This document shows, in pieces, positions 18,984 to 27,112 of a stretch of 64,000 nt of DNA; position 1 is the first letter of the stretch, and each line of letters starts with the position of its first letter. Source of the DNA: an uncultured Eubacteriales bacterium (GTDB lineage: Bacteria > Bacillota > Clostridia > Lachnospirales > Lachnospiraceae); the NCBI GenBank assembly GCA_900539455.1, contig UQCD01000004.1:1-64000 (forward strand), in the 5' to 3' direction. The notes below the pieces were generated by a model that was given only the letters and a program-made list of their open reading frames with translations, did no database searches and had not been told where the DNA came from. The translations under genes were made by a program, and so were the position numbers.

Positions 18984-20087
18984 TTAGTTCTCCCCTACAT
19001 ATTTTTCACTCTGTGCCTTTATAAGCTCCATATCTTCAAAATAATTTATCTTCATAGCACTCTTTACTTCCGACAATGTAGCTGCTGCCTTCTCTCTTGC
19101 TGCTTCACTACCCTTTTTGAGAATGTTATATATTTCCGGAATATCCTTCTCAAATTCTTTTCTTCTTGCTCTAATCGGAGATAATTCCTCCTGAATTACT
19201 GCATTTAAGAATTTCTTAACCTTAACATCACCAAGTCCCCCTCGCATATAATGAGCCTTAAGCTCATCAAGACCAGCATATTCTGGTAAATATTCAGCAA
19301 AATGCTCCGGCTTAGAAAATGCGTCCAAATATATAAATACCGGATTTCCTTCTACCTTTCCCGGATCCTCTACCCTTAGATGGTTAGGATCAGTAAACAT
19401 ACTCATAATTTTCTTTCTAACATCAGCTTCAGTATCCGCAAGATAAATACTATTTCCTAATGATTTACTCATTTTAGCCTTTCCGTCTGTGCCTGGAAGT
19501 CTAAGACAGGCTTTGTTGTCTGGCAAAAGTATTTCTGGCTCTACTAATACTTCATCATATACCGAGTTGAACTTTCTAACAATTTCCTTAGTCTGCTCAA
19601 GCATAGGCAGCTGATCCTCTCCAACGGGAACAGTTGTAGCCTTAAAAGCTGTAATATCAGACGCCTGACTAATTGGATAGGTAAAAAAGCCAACAGGTAT
19701 ACTTGCTTCAAAATTTCTCATTTGAATTTCAGCCTTTACAGTAGGATTTCTCTGTAATCTTGATACTGTAACAAGATTCATATAGTAAAAACTAAGTTCT
19801 GTAAGCTCTGGAATTTGTGACTGTATAAATAATGTAGATTTAGCCGGGTCAAGTCCACAGGATAAATAATCCAGTGCAACCTCAATAATATTCTGTCTGA
19901 CCTTTTCTGGATTGTCAGCATTATCTGTAAGTGCCTGTGCATCTGCTATCATTATATATATTTTATCGAATTTACCTGAATTTTGTAATTCAACTCTTCT
20001 TTTTAATGAACCAACATAATGTCCTACATGTAATCTTCCTGTAGGTCTGTCGCCTGTCAATATTATCTTTTCCTGATTTTTTTCCAT
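18984..20087 (-). CDS. trpS: Tryptophanyl-tRNA synthetase, type II-like
   Basis: Class I synthetase charging tRNA-Trp, 367 aa. The HIGH-type motif is HVGHY at residues 20-24 and the KMSKS motif is near 207. The N-terminal segment TGDRPTGRLHVGHYVGSLKR and the block LPMLEQTKEIVRKFN resemble the TrpRS II group described from Deinococcus radiodurans. The common Bacillus-type enzyme has a HIGH motif like TIGN instead (recalled, not searched). Some type II enzymes are auxiliary and resist indolmycin-like inhibitors. Whether this is the cell's only TrpRS cannot be judged here. The gene has its own promoter and terminator, with no T-box leader in the 153 bp upstream. Confidence 0.93.
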   Translation of the reverse strand: MEKNQEKIILTGDRPTGRLHVGHYVGSLKRRVELQNSGKFDKIYIMIADAQALTDNADNPEKVRQNIIEVALDYLSCGLDPAKSTLFIQSQIPELTELSFYYMNLVTVSRLQRNPTVKAEIQMRNFEASIPVGFFTYPISQASDITAFKATTVPVGEDQLPMLEQTKEIVRKFNSVYDEVLVEPEILLPDNKACLRLPGTDGKAKMSKSLGNSIYLADTEADVRKKIMSMFTDPNHLRVEDPGKVEGNPVFIYLDAFSKPEHFAEYLPEYAGLDELKAHYMRGGLGDVKVKKFLNAVIQEELSPIRARRKEFEKDIPEIYNILKKGSEAAREKAAATLSEVKSAMKINYFEDMELIKAQSEKYVGEN

Positions 20088-20142
20088 TATACAAAAATCT
20101 CCTTGGTTTTATTAATACGATAACTAAATAAATATCCCTTCT

Positions 20143-20171
20143 ATTTTATAACTAAATCCACTTTTTGTCAT
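20143..20171 (-). promoter_or_regulatory. Probable sigma-A promoter of trpS
   Basis: The minus strand reads ATGACA (20171-20166), a 17-nt spacer, then TAAAAT (20148-20143). Each hexamer differs from consensus at one position. The resulting leader is about 50 nt and ends in AAGGAG before the trpS ATG. Confidence 0.65.
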
Positions 20172-20240
20172 TATATATATTGGTAATACTTCTATTTTTT
20201 TATTTAATGGCTATAACCATAAAGCACATTGAACCTATAC

Positions 20241-20738
20241 CTATCTGTTATCAACCTTTTCAGGATACATATCGTGGTTTGCCATTCTATCAAAGGCTAT
20301 CTTCTCCCATTTTGTACCTTTTTTACCATAATTGCAGTATGGGTCAATGCTTATGCCTCCCCGTGGGGTAAACTTCCCCCAAACCTCAATATATTTAGGA
20401 TCCATAAGCTTAATTAAGTCCTTCATAATAATATTTACACAATCCTCGTGGAAGTCTCCGTGATTTCTAAAGCTGAAAAGATAAAGCTTTAGTGACTTGC
20501 TCTCAACCATTTTTACATCAGGAACATAAGCTATAGTTATAGCTGCAAAGTCAGGCTGTCCGGTAATAGGACAAAGGCTTGTAAATTCAGGACAATTAAA
20601 CTTAACAAAATAATCATTATCCTGATGTTTATTTACAAAGGTTTCTAATACCTCCGGGGCATAATCATCCTTGTATTTTACATTTTTATTTCCAAGTAAG
20701 GTTAAATCCTTAGTTTCTTCACTATTTCTGCCAGCCAT
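20241..20738 (-). CDS. queF: NADPH-dependent 7-cyano-7-deazaguanine reductase (preQ0 reductase)
   Basis: Reduces the nitrile of preQ0 to the aminomethyl group of preQ1, the last free-base step before tRNA insertion. The 165-aa length fits the unimodular type I enzyme. The active-site Cys is in FTSLCPITGQPDF near residue 54, and the QueF motif ESKSLKLYLFSFRNHGDFHE carries the substrate-binding Glu and His. It is the last gene of queD-queE-folE-queC-queF, 2 bp after queC. A short 14-bp palindrome at 20206-20219 downstream could be a weak terminator. Confidence 0.96.
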   Translation of the reverse strand: MAGRNSEETKDLTLLGNKNVKYKDDYAPEVLETFVNKHQDNDYFVKFNCPEFTSLCPITGQPDFAAITIAYVPDVKMVESKSLKLYLFSFRNHGDFHEDCVNIIMKDLIKLMDPKYIEVWGKFTPRGGISIDPYCNYGKKGTKWEKIAFDRMANHDMYPEKVDNR

Positions 20739-20740
20739 TT

Positions 20741-21427
20741 CTATTCCTTTCTAAGTGCAGGATCCTCTACACCATTTTCTTCAAACGCTTTTTTTCTGTC
20801 TATACAGGTACCACAAACTCCACAAGGTTTATCCTTACCTTCGTAGCAGCTCCAGGTAAGCTCATAAGGAACCTTAAGTCTAAGTCCTTCCTTTACAACA
20901 TCCTTTTTTGTCCAGTCAACAAAAGGTGCTGCTATTTTGAGCTTTCTGCCACTGCCCTCGTATATTGCCTTGCCCATAGCATCATTAAATACACTGCTGC
21001 AGTCTGGATAGGCATTTCCTGCTGCATCATCACTATGTGCTCCATAATATATTACATCGCAGTCCCTTGATAAAGCTATACTTGCTGCCGAGGACAAAAA
21101 CAAGCCATTTCTAAAAGGTACATATGTAGATACTGGTTCTCCGTCTGTTTCGCTTAATTGCTTCGCATAAGACTCATGTGGTATTTTCGCATCCGAATGC
21201 GACAGCAGGGAACAATTACTATAAGCAAATATTTTTGCTAAATCCAGATATATATGCTCTACGCCATAATACTCTGCGACCTTTGCAGAAGCCTCTATTT
21301 CCTTTACATGCTTTTGTCCATAAGAAATAGACAATGCTACAACATTTTCTCTGCCATATTTTTCAACAGCCATTGCCAGGCAGGTTGTGGAGTCTACTCC
21401 ACCACTCGTTAATACTAATGCTTTCAT
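20741..21427 (-). CDS. queC: 7-cyano-7-deazaguanine synthase (preQ0 synthase)
   Basis: ATP-dependent enzyme that turns 7-carboxy-7-deazaguanine plus ammonia into preQ0. The 228-aa protein has the PP-loop SGGVDSTT at residues 8-15 and a C-terminal Cys4 zinc site (WSCYEGKDKPCGVCGTC). The gene starts 1 bp after the folE stop and is followed after 2 bp by queF, so it is clearly co-transcribed. Confidence 0.97.
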   Translation of the reverse strand: MKALVLTSGGVDSTTCLAMAVEKYGRENVVALSISYGQKHVKEIEASAKVAEYYGVEHIYLDLAKIFAYSNCSLLSHSDAKIPHESYAKQLSETDGEPVSTYVPFRNGLFLSSAASIALSRDCDVIYYGAHSDDAAGNAYPDCSSVFNDAMGKAIYEGSGRKLKIAAPFVDWTKKDVVKEGLRLKVPYELTWSCYEGKDKPCGVCGTCIDRKKAFEENGVEDPALRKE

Positions 21428-21428
21428 A

Positions 21429-22004
21429 TTATTTCAACCTCATCTGTAAACTTAAATCGTCTTTAAACCTTCCTCTAAGAGTTGTTGTATATGTTTTTGC
21501 TGCCGTCTTTTTAATACCTCTTGCACTCATACAACTATGACAGCCTTCAATTAAAACAGCTACATCCTTAGAGTCTGTAATCTTTTCCATTATATATGCT
21601 ATATCTGTGCCTATTCTTTCCTGTAATTGTAATCTTTTAGATACCATATCACAAATTCTTGCAATCTTGCTTAAGCCGATTACCTTACCATTAGGAATGT
21701 AAGCAACAGTAACCTTCATATCATACATTAATGCTAAATGATGTTCACAATAGCTGAAAATATCAATGTCTTTCACTATAACCATATCTCTGCTGTCGGT
21801 TTCAAAGTCCATATCGCTTTCAAAGGTTTTATCAAACATTTTCGCTATTTCATCATTAGTGTAATTCATCCCCTCAAATACTTCTTCATACATTTTAGCT
21901 ACTCTGGTCGGAGTATCAACTAAGCCCTCTCTTGCAGGGTCATCTCCTAAGGCTGCAAGAATTCCTTTAATGTGTTCCTTTATTGCGTTTGTATCTATTG
22001 CCAT
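21429..22004 (-). CDS. folE: GTP cyclohydrolase I
   Basis: Converts GTP to 7,8-dihydroneopterin triphosphate, the entry compound for queuosine and folate. The zinc/active-site block FSYCEHHLALM lies near residue 85, and the C-terminal Cys is in EGCHSCMSARG. I chose the ATG at 22004 (192 aa). The upstream in-frame TTG would overlap the GGAAAGGAAG ribosome site that serves this ATG. Because it sits inside the queuosine operon with no folate genes, its first role here is probably preQ1 synthesis, and it should fall under riboswitch control. Confidence 0.96.
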   Translation of the reverse strand: MAIDTNAIKEHIKGILAALGDDPAREGLVDTPTRVAKMYEEVFEGMNYTNDEIAKMFDKTFESDMDFETDSRDMVIVKDIDIFSYCEHHLALMYDMKVTVAYIPNGKVIGLSKIARICDMVSKRLQLQERIGTDIAYIMEKITDSKDVAVLIEGCHSCMSARGIKKTAAKTYTTTLRGRFKDDLSLQMRLK

Positions 22005-22022
22005 TTTAATCTTCCTTTCCAA

Positions 22023-22691
22023 CTATACGCCCTTTTTGTCAGGGTCCCATATAAACTTGTGTAACTGTAATTGGAGATTAACATCATTCATATAATTATT
22101 CTTCATAAACTCAACTATATCTGCCGGGTCTATTTTTCCAAACACAGGACTTATATATATATGACATTTTTGTGTAAGCTGATACTTTTCTATAACCTCT
22201 TTTGCCCGTTCCAAATCCCTAATGCTTCCAACAACAAACTTTACAGTATCCATTTTTCTTAAATACTGCATATTTTCAATGCACATATGTTCTTCCATAC
22301 CACTTGCAGACAGCTTGTAATCCATTGTAAAGCTGATATTTTTACAGCTTTCCAAATACTTGCTGAAATCTACACTTCCATTTGTTTCAATTTCTATATA
22401 AAGTCCTTCATCTACGCTTAAAATCCTGAGCAGAACATCCATATTTTCTCTAAACAAAGGTTCTCCACCTGTTAAGGTTACATTTTTAATACCTGTATCC
22501 TTTATATATTTATAGATTTCAAACTCATTCATTACTTCATACTGTGTATCTGCCTCATTTGCCCATTTTGTATCACAATATTCACAATTTAAATTGCATC
22601 CTGAAAATCTGATAAAAACTGCCAGCTGTCCAGCTTTTACACCCTCGCCATTTATGCTGACGAATTTTTCTACAACTTTAAATTCTGCCAT
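22023..22691 (-). CDS. queE: 7-carboxy-7-deazaguanine synthase (radical SAM)
   Basis: Radical SAM enzyme that contracts 6-carboxy-tetrahydropterin to 7-carboxy-7-deazaguanine. The [4Fe-4S] motif is CX3CX2C (C32, C36, C39 in GCNLNCEYCDTKW), the form usual in QueE. The substrate/SAM segments SINGEGVKAGQ and TLTGGEPLF are also clear. At 222 aa it is of normal length. It lies between queD and folE. Confidence 0.96.
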   Translation of the reverse strand: MAEFKVVEKFVSINGEGVKAGQLAVFIRFSGCNLNCEYCDTKWANEADTQYEVMNEFEIYKYIKDTGIKNVTLTGGEPLFRENMDVLLRILSVDEGLYIEIETNGSVDFSKYLESCKNISFTMDYKLSASGMEEHMCIENMQYLRKMDTVKFVVGSIRDLERAKEVIEKYQLTQKCHIYISPVFGKIDPADIVEFMKNNYMNDVNLQLQLHKFIWDPDKKGV

Positions 22692-22715
22692 TTCATTTCC
22701 TCACTCAATATCAAT

Positions 22716-23138
22716 CTATGATTTACTATATGTTGCACAGTTATTAGGTGTTTCATATACTGAAACCCGTTTTACATTATATCCTTTTTTTTCAAATCTA
22801 TCATAAAAATACTTTGAGAAATTCTCTGCTGTTGTTCTAAAATTCAATTCAACAAGCCGTATTCCTTCTTCTTTTAATGCCTCATAGGTTTTTTCCTTAA
22901 GTGTACCTTCTTCAATAATAAGACTATGGTCAAAATAATCTACCTCCTGTTTTATATCCTCCTTAAGTGTATCAAAATCTACTACCATTCCTCTGGTTTG
23001 TTTATCATCACTTAATTTGTCACTAAAAATTTCTACAACTACTCTCCATCTATGACCATGAATATTACTGCATTTTCCATTGTAGACATGTAAAAAATGT
23101 GCTGCATCAAAGCTATTTTCTGAAACAAGTGTAAACAT
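22716..23138 (-). CDS. queD: 6-carboxy-5,6,7,8-tetrahydropterin synthase
   Basis: Converts dihydroneopterin triphosphate to 6-carboxy-tetrahydropterin. The 140-aa protein has the zinc ligands His14, His27 and His29 and the catalytic Cys23 in GKCSNIHGHRW, the QueD CxxxHGH pattern. A second conserved block is VDYFDHSLI. It is the first gene of the operon, 60 nt below the preQ1 riboswitch terminator, and has a GGAGG ribosome site. Confidence 0.96.
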   Translation of the reverse strand: MFTLVSENSFDAAHFLHVYNGKCSNIHGHRWRVVVEIFSDKLSDDKQTRGMVVDFDTLKEDIKQEVDYFDHSLIIEEGTLKEKTYEALKEEGIRLVELNFRTTAENFSKYFYDRFEKKGYNVKRVSVYETPNNCATYSKS

Positions 23139-23197
23139 ATTTCCTCCGCATTATAAAAGTGTTTAGGTATTGTATATTCATTTAATAATAATCCTAT

Positions 23198-23239
23198 AAA
23201 AACAAAACAGAACAAATAGTCCTACTATTCGTCCTGTTT
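23198..23239 (-). terminator. Riboswitch-controlled terminator in the que leader
   Basis: The minus strand folds AAACAGGACGAATAGT against ACTATTTGTTCTGTTT with a 3-nt AGG loop, followed by GTTTTT. Its 5' arm contains ACAGGA, complementary to UCCUGU at the 3' side of the upstream aptamer stem. Aptamer and terminator can therefore form together, while an unfolded aptamer could sequester the terminator arm. Confidence 0.85.
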
Positions 23240-23248
23240 AGTAGTCCT

Positions 23249-23287
23249 GGTTTTTTTTACAGACAGGATGGTACAAACGAACTGTCT
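23249..23287 (-). ncRNA. PreQ1-I riboswitch aptamer
   Basis: The minus strand has a 6-bp stem AGACAG/CTGTCT (23287-23282 and 23266-23261). Its loop begins UUC and contains ACC, and an A-rich tail GUAAAAAAAACC follows (23260-23249). This is the compact H-type pseudoknot layout of preQ1 class I; loop GUUU can pair with tail AAAC to form P2. It lies about 110 nt upstream of queD at the head of a complete preQ1-synthesis operon, and a terminator follows. The assignment is by pattern and context; the loop is slightly longer than in the Bacillus example. Confidence 0.85.
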
Positions 23288-23297
23288 TTTTAATACT

Positions 23298-23303
23298 ATT
23301 ATA
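23298..23303 (-). promoter_or_regulatory. Possible -10 element of the que operon
   Basis: A perfect TATAAT lies 10 nt upstream of the aptamer stem, so transcription would start almost exactly at the riboswitch. The region 17 nt further up is AT-rich with no good -35 match. No terminator separates it from ilvE, so read-through from ilvE is also possible. Confidence 0.5.
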
Positions 23304-23325
23304 ATAATATATTATTATGTATTTA

Positions 23326-24351
23326 TTATTTTATTACTTCAATCCAGCCTTCCGGAGCTTCAATTCTGCCCATCTGGATACCTGTAAGTGTTTCATATAA
23401 TTTCTTTGTAATAGGTCCCATTTCATCCATACCACTTGGTAAGCATATTTCTGTACCGTGGTCAACAATCTTTCCTACCGGAGAGATAACTGCTGCTGTA
23501 CCACAAAGACCACATTCTGCAAAGTCCTTAAGTTCTTCCTTATATACTTCTCTTTCTTCTACCTCTAAGCCTAAATATTCTTTAGCAACTACCATAAGTG
23601 AACGACGGGTAATTGATGGAAGAATGCTTCCAGACTTAGGTGTAACAACCTTTCCGTCCTTTGTAACAAAAATGAAGTTTGCTCCACCTGTTTCTTCAAC
23701 CTTTGTACGAGTTGCAGCATCTAAGTACATATTTTCTGCATATCCTTCATCATGTGCTGTAACTATAGCGTGCAAGCTCATCGCATAGTTAAGACCTGCT
23801 TTGATATGACCTGTTCCATGAGGAGCTGCTCTATCAAAATCACTAATCTTAATTGTAATAGGCTTTGCGCCACCCTTAAAGTAAGGACCAACTGGTGTTG
23901 TGAAAATTCTGAACTGATATTCCTCAGCAGGCTTTACACCAATAACAGGACTTGAGCCAAACATATATGGTCTGATGTATAAGGTAGCACCTGAACCATA
24001 TGGAGGTACAAATCCTTCGTTTGCTAATACAACATCCTTAACTGCCTTTACAAATCTATCTTCAGGAAATACTGGCATTTCAAGTCTTGCACAAGAATCC
24101 TTCATACGGGAAGCATTTAAGTCTGGTCTGAAACAGACAATGTGTCCATCCTCTGTTGTGTATGCCTTTAAGCCTTCAAAACAGGTCTGTGCATACTGTA
24201 AAACACCTGCACATTCGCTGATAGTAATAGTATCATCATCTGTAAGTGTTCCTTCGTCCCAAGCACCATTCTTGAAATTTGCGACAAATCTTTTATCTGT
24301 TTTGTGGTAAGCAAAACCAATATTTGCCCAATCAATATTCTTCTTTTCCAT
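23326..24351 (-). CDS. ilvE: Branched-chain amino acid aminotransferase
   Basis: PLP-dependent class IV aminotransferase interconverting Leu/Ile/Val and their 2-oxo acids. The 341-aa length matches the longer BCAT-2/eukaryote-like form. Recognisable segments are CFEGLKAYTTEDG, IRPYMFGSSP, the PLP-Lys region GHIKAGLNYAMSLHA near residue 183, and EETGGANFIFV. The ATG has a GAAAGGAAG site. No other ilv or leu genes are nearby, and the short leader shows no T-box, so regulation is not evident. Confidence 0.95.
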   Translation of the reverse strand: MEKKNIDWANIGFAYHKTDKRFVANFKNGAWDEGTLTDDDTITISECAGVLQYAQTCFEGLKAYTTEDGHIVCFRPDLNASRMKDSCARLEMPVFPEDRFVKAVKDVVLANEGFVPPYGSGATLYIRPYMFGSSPVIGVKPAEEYQFRIFTTPVGPYFKGGAKPITIKISDFDRAAPHGTGHIKAGLNYAMSLHAIVTAHDEGYAENMYLDAATRTKVEETGGANFIFVTKDGKVVTPKSGSILPSITRRSLMVVAKEYLGLEVEEREVYKEELKDFAECGLCGTAAVISPVGKIVDHGTEICLPSGMDEMGPITKKLYETLTGIQMGRIEAPEGWIEVIK

Positions 24352-24432
24352 ATATTGTTACTTCCTTTCTTATAAATGCAAATGCACTTATACAAGATAC
24401 CAAGCCTATTCAGCCTGATTAAACTGTCTTTT

Positions 24433-24461
24433 AGTTTATCACTAATTTAAAAAGTATGCAA
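24433..24461 (-). promoter_or_regulatory. Possible sigma-A promoter of ilvE
   Basis: The minus strand has TTGCAT (24461-24456), a 17-nt spacer and TAAACT (24438-24433), between the upstream gene's stop and ilvE. The hexamers are only moderate matches. Confidence 0.45.
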
Positions 24462-24466
24462 TATAT

Positions 24467-26248
24467 TTATGCTCTTACATTTTTATCACAGCTATAGGTG
24501 AGAGGCTCCTTATAGGTTTCTTCGTATACCTGTTTCCAAATGTTGTAGTTTTTCTGTCGCATATATTCAATATTTTCTGCTCTGGTTTTATTTTGGTCAG
24601 GATAAATAGGTGGTGCAACATGAATTGTATATTCCTGCACATAGAAACCGTCATCACCTAAAATATTGCTATCCTCCATTGTAATAAAGCAAGGAAGCAC
24701 TGGTACATTGTTTCTTGTAGCAAAGGTAAATGCACCTTTTTTTAACGGCTTCGGCTTTCTATAATTCCACCACATACTCTGCTCTGGATAAATAAGCATA
24801 AAATGTCCATCCTTTAATACCTTATCCATAGATTTAAGGAATTTTTCCATAGTCTTAACATTTGAGCTAAGTGGGAAAGTATTACAGTTTCTCATAAGCA
24901 TTCCATAAAAGCCTGGGAAATTAGTGTAATTTCCTTCTCTAATAACCCTGAAAAACTTTCTATTCGGCTGATTTGCCGCTTCATAGGCTACCTGTATAGC
25001 AAAGCTATCAAAAGCATTAAAATGATTGCAGGTAATTATTGCACCAGAATTTAAGTTTTGGAAATTTTCTATTCCCTTAATTTCTTTAATAATCATTTTC
25101 TTATCATCAATAATGTTATTAAGGAAATTTCTTGCCATTTTATATGCAAATTTTGTTTTAATCTTGCTGGTGGCTTTCTTTCTTAGATAATCTATTTCGT
25201 CTGGAAGCAGCTCTCGCGTAGGAGGGTCCTCCTCAACATCCTCATCAAATCTTCCTTCTCTTTCATACTTTGCAATTTTATCTAATACTAAAAGTCTGTC
25301 CTTTGATTTAAGTTTTCCACTTTTTAGCATATTAAGATAGTTGTTTTCTTTAGCTATCTCGTCCTTTGCCATCTGGAGTAATCCATCACAGGACTCAGCA
25401 TCATTTTTTCTTTCCTCATCTGTATAATCGTGAAGCGCCTTTAAAATTTTCTCATATACAGGTGTCATCTTAGCATATTTCCAGAAATACTCTTCGTAAC
25501 GGCAGCCCTCATAATGCCAAGGCTTTGAAACCATAATATAATGAAGTAAACAAAATGTACTTTCATCATATGCTATTTCTCCAAAAACCTCTGTATTCCA
25601 CTGCTGCTTAATCCAGCAAACCTTATCCTTACAAATAAGATTTAAGTAATCCTCATCCTGTGTAACAATAAAATTGTATGTGTGAAGTAACTGGACAAAC
25701 TGGTCTAACACATGATTTTTTCTAAACTGGTCACAATTAATTACTATTAAACCAGCATTAAAAAACTGATGTCTGTTAATACCAAGCACCTTTTCTACAT
25801 ATTCGCCATAGGTGTTTACCTGTATCATTACCTGTTCATTTGCAGCACCTACATAATTATCTCCTAAATCGTAGGAATAAAGCTCGGACATATCTCCTAA
25901 AACTACTGTATCACTATCTATATATATAGCCTTGTCATATTCAGGAAACATCTCTGCAATAAACAATCTGTAATATGTTGTTTTTGAATAATAATCTCTT
26001 ATGGGAAGCTTGTCATTAATAGATTTTAAATACTCTGTTACATCACAAAATTCTACCTTAAAGTTTTCATTTGCCATATTGTATGCGATTTCTTTCATTT
26101 CCTCGCATATATTTGTATTTAGTATATGAATTATATACTGATAATCCTTTGAAGCATTTTCAATAATTGACTTCATTGAAACAAGTGTATATTTTACAAA
26201 ATTGTCATCACACGCATAAAAAATAGGGATAATATTTGAATTGTTCAT
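24467..26248 (-). CDS. Fusion of GT8 glycosyltransferase and lysophospholipid acyltransferase-type domain
   Basis: Two domains in one 593-aa protein. Residues 1 to about 290 are a GT8 glycosyltransferase: IFYACDDNFVKYTLVSMKSI at the N-terminus, the DXD metal motif in AIYIDSDTVVLGDMSELY near 110, and FNAGLIVINC. After a charged linker, residues from about 385 form a PlsC-type acyltransferase with the HX4D motif in TCNHFNAFDSF, MLMRNCNTFPLSS, the MLIYPEQSMWW block and a VPVLPCF segment. No membrane helix is obvious. GT8 enzymes use UDP-sugars and PlsC-like domains transfer acyl chains, so a glycolipid or acylated glycan product is inferred. The gene overlaps the upstream GT8 gene by one base. 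Confidence 0.85.
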   Translation of the reverse strand: MNNSNIIPIFYACDDNFVKYTLVSMKSIIENASKDYQYIIHILNTNICEEMKEIAYNMANENFKVEFCDVTEYLKSINDKLPIRDYYSKTTYYRLFIAEMFPEYDKAIYIDSDTVVLGDMSELYSYDLGDNYVGAANEQVMIQVNTYGEYVEKVLGINRHQFFNAGLIVINCDQFRKNHVLDQFVQLLHTYNFIVTQDEDYLNLICKDKVCWIKQQWNTEVFGEIAYDESTFCLLHYIMVSKPWHYEGCRYEEYFWKYAKMTPVYEKILKALHDYTDEERKNDAESCDGLLQMAKDEIAKENNYLNMLKSGKLKSKDRLLVLDKIAKYEREGRFDEDVEEDPPTRELLPDEIDYLRKKATSKIKTKFAYKMARNFLNNIIDDKKMIIKEIKGIENFQNLNSGAIITCNHFNAFDSFAIQVAYEAANQPNRKFFRVIREGNYTNFPGFYGMLMRNCNTFPLSSNVKTMEKFLKSMDKVLKDGHFMLIYPEQSMWWNYRKPKPLKKGAFTFATRNNVPVLPCFITMEDSNILGDDGFYVQEYTIHVAPPIYPDQNKTRAENIEYMRQKNYNIWKQVYEETYKEPLTYSCDKNVRA

Positions 26249-27090
26249 TAGTATTCTCCTTTACTTTCACTCTCATACTTTTTCTTAAGAAAAATGTATT
26301 CATATAAAATATCATCAAACTGATAATATCCAAATATTCTATGAATATCACTTACCCTCCACTGTTTTATATTTGCTGTGTGTGGATATGGTAAATAAAA
26401 TAATCTTTTAGAAAAATGTCTAATAACTGTATGCCTGTGTAAAAATTTCTGATCATTAAACCTTTGTGGCAACATCTTCTTTTTTGTTGTGCTTCTATAC
26501 AAAGCACTTTCATCTGCAAATACCAGCTTTTTCGTTTTGATTAACTGTCTTGATTTTTCTAACAAGCCGGTCTTTCTAATTTCAGCCATATTAAGGAGCA
26601 AAACACCTGCATTTATATAATTTGGATTTATAAGATATTTTCCATAATGATCCCTTGCTACTGCATATTCATATCCAGTAACATCTATATTGTACAACAA
26701 TATTATATCTCGATTAAATAAAATATCTACATCCAGATATAATAGTTTATCAGGCAGTCCATTAACTAAATCTGCTAACAGCCTTAGCAATGTATAAGGC
26801 GAACAATATGCTAATTCATTAGGACACTCCTTAAATTCCCTTTCATACAAATCAGTAACATCTAATTTAATGACTACATTTTCCTCATTGTACTCTTTTG
26901 CTACCTTATTTAGAAAGGCAATCATATTATCATCTATAGGCTTGTATTGCTCCTTTACCCTTGTAGCGTCCATAGTCATAACATAAAAACAAAATGGCTC
27001 TTTTGTAGTAGTCCTTTTAAATATAGACAGCATACAGGTAAGAACTCCGTCTAATACCTTATCATTACCTGAAAATAATATATTTATCAT
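26248..27090 (-). CDS. Glycosyltransferase family 8 protein
   Basis: Stand-alone 280-aa GT8 enzyme. The N-terminus INILFSGNDKVLDGVLTCML, the DXD motif in LLYLDVDILFNRD near residue 117, and INAGVLLLNMAEIRK are standard for the family (retaining transferases using UDP-Glc or UDP-Gal). A C-terminal HFSKRLFYLPYPH fits the metal-binding His region. It lies between an acyltransferase gene (22 bp upstream) and the GT8-acyltransferase fusion (1-base overlap). It probably adds a sugar to the same product; the acceptor is unknown. Confidence 0.87.
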   Translation of the reverse strand: MINILFSGNDKVLDGVLTCMLSIFKRTTTKEPFCFYVMTMDATRVKEQYKPIDDNMIAFLNKVAKEYNEENVVIKLDVTDLYEREFKECPNELAYCSPYTLLRLLADLVNGLPDKLLYLDVDILFNRDIILLYNIDVTGYEYAVARDHYGKYLINPNYINAGVLLLNMAEIRKTGLLEKSRQLIKTKKLVFADESALYRSTTKKKMLPQRFNDQKFLHRHTVIRHFSKRLFYLPYPHTANIKQWRVSDIHRIFGYYQFDDILYEYIFLKKKYESESKGEY

Positions 27091-27112
27091 AAATCAACCT
27101 TTGTTTATTCTT

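Noticed and set aside
20204..20219. Strong terminator after queF
   Set aside because: Only a 14-bp interrupted palindrome with almost no loop and a poor T run; not strong enough to list.
20088..20240. T-box leader upstream of trpS
   Set aside because: The leader from the predicted start is only about 50 nt, and I found no specifier stem, T-box motif or antiterminator.
24352..24466. T-box or attenuator upstream of ilvE
   Set aside because: The gap is 115 bp, with no leader peptide of branched-chain codons and no terminator pair.
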